This document shows, piece by piece, positions 59,266-64,000 of a DNA stretch of 64,000 nt (positions are counted from its first letter, which is position 1; each line of letters begins with the position of its first letter). The notes beneath the pieces are model-generated. The model was not told the origin of the DNA. It searched no databases and saw only the letters and a list, made by a program, of their open reading frames with translations. Both the position numbers and the translations under genes were made by a program. Source of the stretch: Hybos culiciformis (taxonomy: Eukaryota > Arthropoda > Insecta > Diptera > Hybotidae); contig OZ023273.1 of assembly GCA_964007475.1 (NCBI GenBank), positions 63,250,108 through 63,314,107 of the forward strand, given 5' to 3'.

Positions 59266-60584
59266 GGATTATAAGCTCTTCTCATAAAGTATAGCTTTAA
59301 TATTTATTAATGTTGGAAAATTTTGTACTATGCATACATAGATAGTTTTTGCTGTTTTGCATCGGTGCTGATAACAATGATATCATCCATCCGTAATGCA
59401 TCCAAAAATGTATTATACACTTATTTTTTAAGCAAAATAAAATAATCTTTTTATAGTTAAGTCTATAATGAATTTAATATTGAATTAGTTTTTAATTAAA
59501 ATTTTTATTTTAAATCGATTCAGCTGGTCGGTTGGGTTTATAAAGATTATACTGATCATATGAAAAAAAATTAGAGTGTTAATTTTTAAAGTTTTTTAAT
59601 AATAAATACATTAAAATATTTATACACATTATTCAGTTGAATTTATTTTGATAAGAAATACAATTTTAATAATTTATTTAAGACAGTTTTTAAGTTTTAT
59701 TTTGAAGTATTTTAATTATTTTATTTTAACCATGTTAATAATATATGTATATGAAGTTATTGAAAAAATACCACACTTCTTTATAAGATCTTTGACAGTA
59801 AAAAGTGATAAGGCGTAAAAATTCAAAAAAAAACACTATATTACATACTTTAATTTGGAGAAAAATCGGTAGCTATTGAGTAAAAGCAAAATATCATTCA
59901 ACAAATCGAACTATATTTTTATTTTTCCCCAACTAAGGTCTTTTATGGTTATTTTAGAAAATTTTATGAAATTTAAAATATTCTTCATTTTAAAATTATA
60001 CTGTTCGGATGGAAAGGAAAAAGGAAATGTTTTAAATCTAATTATTCTAATTTTATATTCGCATATCCTTTGAATAAAAAAATGCCGCAGTTCTCTAAAT
60101 CGTTATTCCACTATATAATTAAAAAATTATTAAATTAACTTTTATAGAGACAAGAGATTTAACTTTTATTATCGAAATAACACAACCATTCCTATATATT
60201 ATAAAAGAAAATTCCATTAAAAATAAATTAAATTTATTTTAAATTAGATTCTCTTTTTTTTTATTATTCATTTTATACCATTATTCAATTTTAATGGTGG
60301 AAAAGCAAAAACTAAAAATTTAAATGTTAGATGCGGTTTTTATTTTTAAAACTTTAAAAAAAAATATATTTAAAGTTTTTTTAAGTAAAAAATAAGTTCA
60401 TCACCATATGATGGTTTAGCATGACTTAATGTTAGTTTTTTTTTTGTTTTGTTTAATAGAGCTAACTATACTGTAGGGAAAGTATAAAAAAATATTACAA
60501 TTTTGTTTAATCAAAGTACTTTTGGGAAATCTCTAACTAAAAGAATATTTTACTTTTATTTAACAATTCGTATATATCGACGGG
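59266..60584. other. AT-rich non-coding DNA
   Basis: Nothing supportable. Confidence 0.45.
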
Positions 60585-61308
60585 TCCGAAGAGTACTATG
60601 GTAAATTGAGATACAATAGAAACCGATTTATGTCAAAAAAGGATTCTCCGCACTCATATCTACGATTTTGGATCATACTGACGTTCCTAACTGAAATAAA
60701 ACACATTCAAAATAATAAAAATATTTTTATTAAGTAAAATCGACGTACGAGCTGAATTGTATATTCATATACAAGCCCACTTTCCACCAGTCAAAAATTG
60801 TAAATGAAAACACGATTAGTAAAAAATAAAAAAAATATTATTTTATCATGAGATACAATTAATCAATGCTAGAACTTGTCGTTTTTACAATCTTAAACTT
60901 CCGTTAACCACCAACTTGCGATATTGGCACGAAATTCAGCGCTGTCGTATGTGAAAATGCGATTTTTATTATTCTTTGTTTTGTTAGACCTAAATACAGA
61001 TAGACCGTCAACCGTACTTAATATCGTCAACTTACGATATTAAACGGCAGAAAAAAATTTGCAATTATCGTATATCCATTTAGGCAATGTAAGTAAATTA
61101 AGCGATCATCGTAAAAACTAAAAATGTGAAAATTTTATAGAAATTTTCAAATTTTCCAATAAATTTTAATTGTTAAAAATATAATATAATTTTTTTCATA
61201 AAACCATTTAAAAAAAATGAGGACTCTTGAAGAAAAATTTTAAAACAAACAGTTTTTTGTTTCTGGTGAAAATTAGTATTTTTGAGAGATACGATAGTAC
61301 TCTTCGGA
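60585..61308. mobile_element. 724-bp inverted-repeat element, unassigned
   Basis: The ends are TCCGAAGAGTACTATGGTA at 60585 and, on the other strand, TCCGAAGAGTACTATCGTA from 61308, 18 of 19 identical. TATCGA occurs just outside both ends at slightly different distances, so the exact boundary and duplication are uncertain. The interior contains CGATATTGG and ATCGTCAACTTACGATATTA words near 60915-61035 but no open frame. Confidence 0.6.
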
Positions 61309-62045
61309 GTATCGAATTATGTTTTTTTTTTTGGTTTTGTTTAAAGAGGTGTCGTATACACATATTTTTATTCAATATAAATTGTATATTAAACTAACTA
61401 GGTACTATAAGGTTTTATATTTTTTTGATTTCGAAAATTTAAAAATATAATAATGCAAAGCAAAAATGGACATATTTTCTAAAATTTAATAACAAAAATT
61501 TGTAAAGTACTTTTTTTATTTAAAATTATTTATCAATGTTTAAAAATATTTGATAAACAGATTCAAATAATATTATATTGTGTAATAATCTGATGACGAT
61601 ATAGAAGAGAACAATATGCATTGATTGATTGGATGTTCATTTGTTTGATGATGTTGATTAGTTCATATAATTTTATATTTTCAACCACAACAAATAAAAA
61701 TAAATAACTACATATTCATATATAAAAATATTATGTATCCCTATATTGTAAAAATTTTGTTTTGATATGTAAATTTAATAAATTTTGAAACAAATAAAAA
61801 GACCGCGATGTCTATATTGCTATGAGACTCATATGAGAACTTATAGAAGCTGAATAGAAGTGAGCGCACAGAATTTGCGTAATTTTCTTTTGACATTCTG
61901 ATATTTAAAAGAAATGTTTATAATAGGAACGGTTTTGAATATTATGCAAAGCTTCTTGTCAATTTTCCCAAACTGAAACTGAACCGATAAAAAATAAACG
62001 ATTCATCCGATAAGGATTGAGCAAATAGTAGAAATGCAAACAATA
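61309..62045. other. AT-rich non-coding DNA
   Basis: Nothing supportable. Confidence 0.45.
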
Positions 62046-62270
62046 TTGTCAAAAAGGTGCCAACATTCATCAATAAATGCCAACGAATTATATGCCCAAC
62101 AGAATCAAGATAAAACAACCAAGAAACGAATACGAAGCTGGATTGGCTACATTCTTAGAAGACCTGACGATGGGTAAGACCCTTCGCGACAAAGAAACGC
62201 ACTGTGCAAACATAAATGAGATCCTGTGAACTAACTTAGGAAATCATAGAAGAAGAAAAATTAAGAAGAT
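62046..62270 (+). pseudogene. LINE (RTE-like) reverse transcriptase C-terminal remnant
   Basis: In one frame TFINKCQRIICPTESR is readable (about 62064-62111). In the next, KRIRSWIGYILRRPDDG follows (about 62125-62178). The order, a Q/T-F-I-N-x-C-x-R-x-I segment and then a K-R-x-x-x-W-I-G-x-x-L-R-x-P-D-D segment, is that of the post-RT region of RTE-type LINE proteins. The expected following region (W-N-P-Q, R-G-R-P) is scrambled by stops and shifts. The strand is plus. No tail or target duplication was found. Confidence 0.6.
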
Positions 62271-62790
62271 TTCGTTGTAGATATAATAGAGATAATAAAA
62301 GATTATTATTATAGATCTTGTAGTTTCAACTATATAACTAAAATTAAGGAGCAACAAGAATAATAAACTATACCATAATTATTTCTTAAGCTTACAAAAT
62401 TTTTTGTTATGACAGTTCTTCTATCATTTTATTTAAAAAAAAAAAGAACAGAACAATAGATATAAGATAGTGCTGGGTTACATACAAAATAAAAATTATT
62501 ACGTAGTTTGTTTCCTTGAAAAAATATTATAAAAAACCAATTGTAATAATGTAAAAGAACACCTTATAAACTTTCATTAAAAAAAAAAAAAAAAATGGGA
62601 AAATTTTATTTTTTTTTGCTTTTACTTTTTTGTTTTTTTTTTTTTTTTACAGCAAAATATATTAAAGGAGAATTTTTTTTTGAAAAAAAAATATTTCAAG
62701 CAGAAATTTTTAACAATGTTAATCACTCTTGCGTTGAACTTTAAGATAATTTTTTATTTTTGCTTAATATTGTTTTGATGTTGTTTCTGT

Positions 62791-62821
<31 letters not shown>

Positions 62822-63622
62822 CCTTTACATTTGGTTAATGATGGTATATTATATACAACAACACAGCGAGCGAAGGACATAAATGTTTTCATATCTTTGC
62901 TTTCATTAATTCATTCAACAAAAAAAAAAATAATAATAATAATACAAAATACATAATAAAGAATTAATTTGAAAGGGAAAACGGATTGTATTTTTAGAAA
63001 AAAAATTAAAATTAAAAAGAAATATTTATTATAAACAAAAATGACCTTCCTGAAGGTTATCATCAGATTTGATTGTTTTAATAAAATTTTTTGATAAAGA
63101 TTACAAAAAAAAAAAACGTAAAGGAACAAACAACAACATGAAGATCTCATAAACTTTAAAGAATTTTAAATAAAAAATAATAATAATAATAATAATAATA
63201 TTATCCTTGACTGAGGAATAAACAATGAGAATCATGTCTAGGAATAAATATAATGTGTTTATGATGTTGTCTCATTAATTTATAAGGCTTATTATAATAA
63301 TGCAAAATATGAAATATTATTTTGACGCCAACAAAAAAAAAAAAAAACAGAAAAATAAGAACAGAAGATACCTCATAAAAATGAAGTACGGAAACCGTTT
63401 TCAACATTTCGGTTTACAAGATAGAATTATTTACTTTCAAGAAACATTCGTTACAATCGGGGGCTAAACTTATTTTTTAGATTCTTTCAATGCCATATAT
63501 AAATGCCATATATTTAGCCAAATACAAACATTACAATTTTCCATGAAATACAGACCTCAGTCTGCCTCCTTGGGAATTGGGGTCTTAACATTTTACTCAT
63601 TTCTAAAACCTTTCAGAAACGC
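62271..63622. other. Homopolymer-rich non-coding DNA
   Basis: Long A and T runs (for example near 62580-62595 and 62797-62820) and an (AAT)n microsatellite at about 63177-63201. Nothing else is supportable. Confidence 0.45.
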
Positions 63623-63633
63623 GTAAATAATGG

Positions 63634-63790
63634 GATCCGGTCAATTCGTCGTAAGCAATTCGTCGTAAATCAATTCGTCGTAAGCAATTCATCGTAAAAC
63701 AATTCATCGTAAGAACAATTCGTCGTAAATCAATTCATCGTAAGAACAATTCATCGTAAATCAATTCATCGTAAATCAATTCATCGTAAA
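63634..63790 (+). repeat. Subterminal CAATTCRTCGTAA array
   Basis: About ten units of CAATTCGTCGTAA/CAATTCATCGTAA separated by 0-4 bases (AT, GA, AG and similar). The 28286 element uses the same word with CACCG in place of CRTCG. Confidence 0.9.
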
Positions 63791-63885
63791 TAAATTAATT
63801 CGCATATATGTATCTTAAACAATTTTAATTCATTATTTTGGTACACTCTTAGGTTAAAAATTCAAAAAAAACAAATAAACAAAGG

Positions 63886-64000
63886 TTAAAACTTTATATT
63901 AAGAGCAACCGTTTCCAAAAAATCAATTTTGACCATTGTTTCGTATTGCTCAACAATTTTCTCGATTCTCTTCCGGGCATCTAAATATTTTTTTTTGGTT
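63886..64000 (-). CDS. C-terminus of a Mutator-like (MULE) transposase, partial
   Basis: The stop (TAA on the minus strand) is at 63886-63888, and the frame is open to the window edge: 37 residues ending RIEKIVEQYETMVKIDFLET then VALNIKF. The pattern R-I-x-x-I-V-x-x-Y...I-D-x-L-x-x-x-A-x-N-I-x-F-stop is how many insect MULE transposases finish, where D-Y-L-R-x-I-A-H-N-x-x-F is usual. This is my recollection of the family, not a search result. The composition (balanced charges, normal codons) is unlike the local background. Its place inside an element with Foldback-style ends and a sister copy with a 9-bp duplication supports the call. The catalytic domain would lie to the right. Confidence 0.5.
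   Translation of the reverse strand, partial: TKKKYLDARKRIEKIVEQYETMVKIDFLETVALNIKF

Larger units (their letters stand above)
63632..64000. mobile_element. Left part of a Foldback/Mutator-like element carrying a transposase
   Basis: The end GGGATCCGGTCAATTCGTCG is closely similar to the left end of the element at 28286 (GGGATCTGGACAATTCACCG), and like it continues with AAG-AATTCG-CGTA. About ten CAATTCRTCGTAA units follow to 63790. Inside lies the 3' end of a transposase-like gene on the minus strand (63886-64000). The right end is outside the window, so a target duplication cannot be tested here; the left flank is GTAAATAAT. Confidence 0.65.

Noticed and set aside
63634..63790. Regular short repeats as a possible CRISPR array
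   Set aside because: The spacers are 0-4 bases and the context is eukaryotic transposon; this is a subterminal array.

Overview
This is a very AT-rich stretch (roughly four fifths A+T by eye) of a eukaryotic nuclear genome, most likely an insect or other arthropod. The reasons are GT-AG introns, one host-like gene in two small exons, long A/T homopolymers and microsatellites, and a mixture of LINE, Ty3/gypsy, hAT, Mutator-type, Helitron and foldback elements. There is no prokaryotic-style gene density. I cannot name the species. No rRNA, tRNA or CRISPR array was seen.

Host genes are almost absent. The one convincing cellular gene is on the minus strand at 14147-15064: the first two coding exons (about 273 residues) of a larger protein that I do not recognise. 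Its remaining exons lie to the left, possibly beyond the window, so much of 1-14146 may be intron. Three weaker coding candidates are given at low confidence: an exon-like stretch near 1832-2037, another at 23144-23399, and a 55-residue secreted-peptide-like reading frame at 38189-38356.

The rest is mobile-element territory. The main element is a young Ty3/gypsy-type LTR retrotransposon at 39680-44230. It has two identical 191-bp LTRs, a 5-bp target duplication and a complete gag-pro-RT-RNaseH-integrase set, broken by one frame change in a T run inside pol. Around it lie many non-autonomous DNA elements. These are three hAT-type elements (19648-20034, 44404-45042, 58932-59257, two with perfect 8-bp duplications), a 748-bp element with 118-bp inverted ends and a perfect 9-bp duplication that holds an intron-containing transposase remnant (10685-11432), a 1.35-kb interleaved palindrome (7342-8689), a 260-bp MITE (46462-46721) and a 724-bp inverted-repeat element (60585-61308). 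LINE debris occurs at 24112, 32468, 52466 and 62046, and a Helitron helicase remnant at 30876-31214.

The most unusual group is a set of elements whose ends are arrays of short self-complementary units. One is a 336-bp element at 28286-28621 with CAATTCACCGTA units and a perfect 9-bp duplication. A related element starts at 63632 and runs off the right edge; it contains, on the minus strand, what looks like the C-terminus of a Mutator-like transposase. An 846-bp array of 61-bp palindromic units lies at 46796-47641. The first two resemble a Foldback-type lineage of Mutator elements; the third may be a separate family with similar architecture. Conclusions rest on reading by eye; no database comparison was possible.
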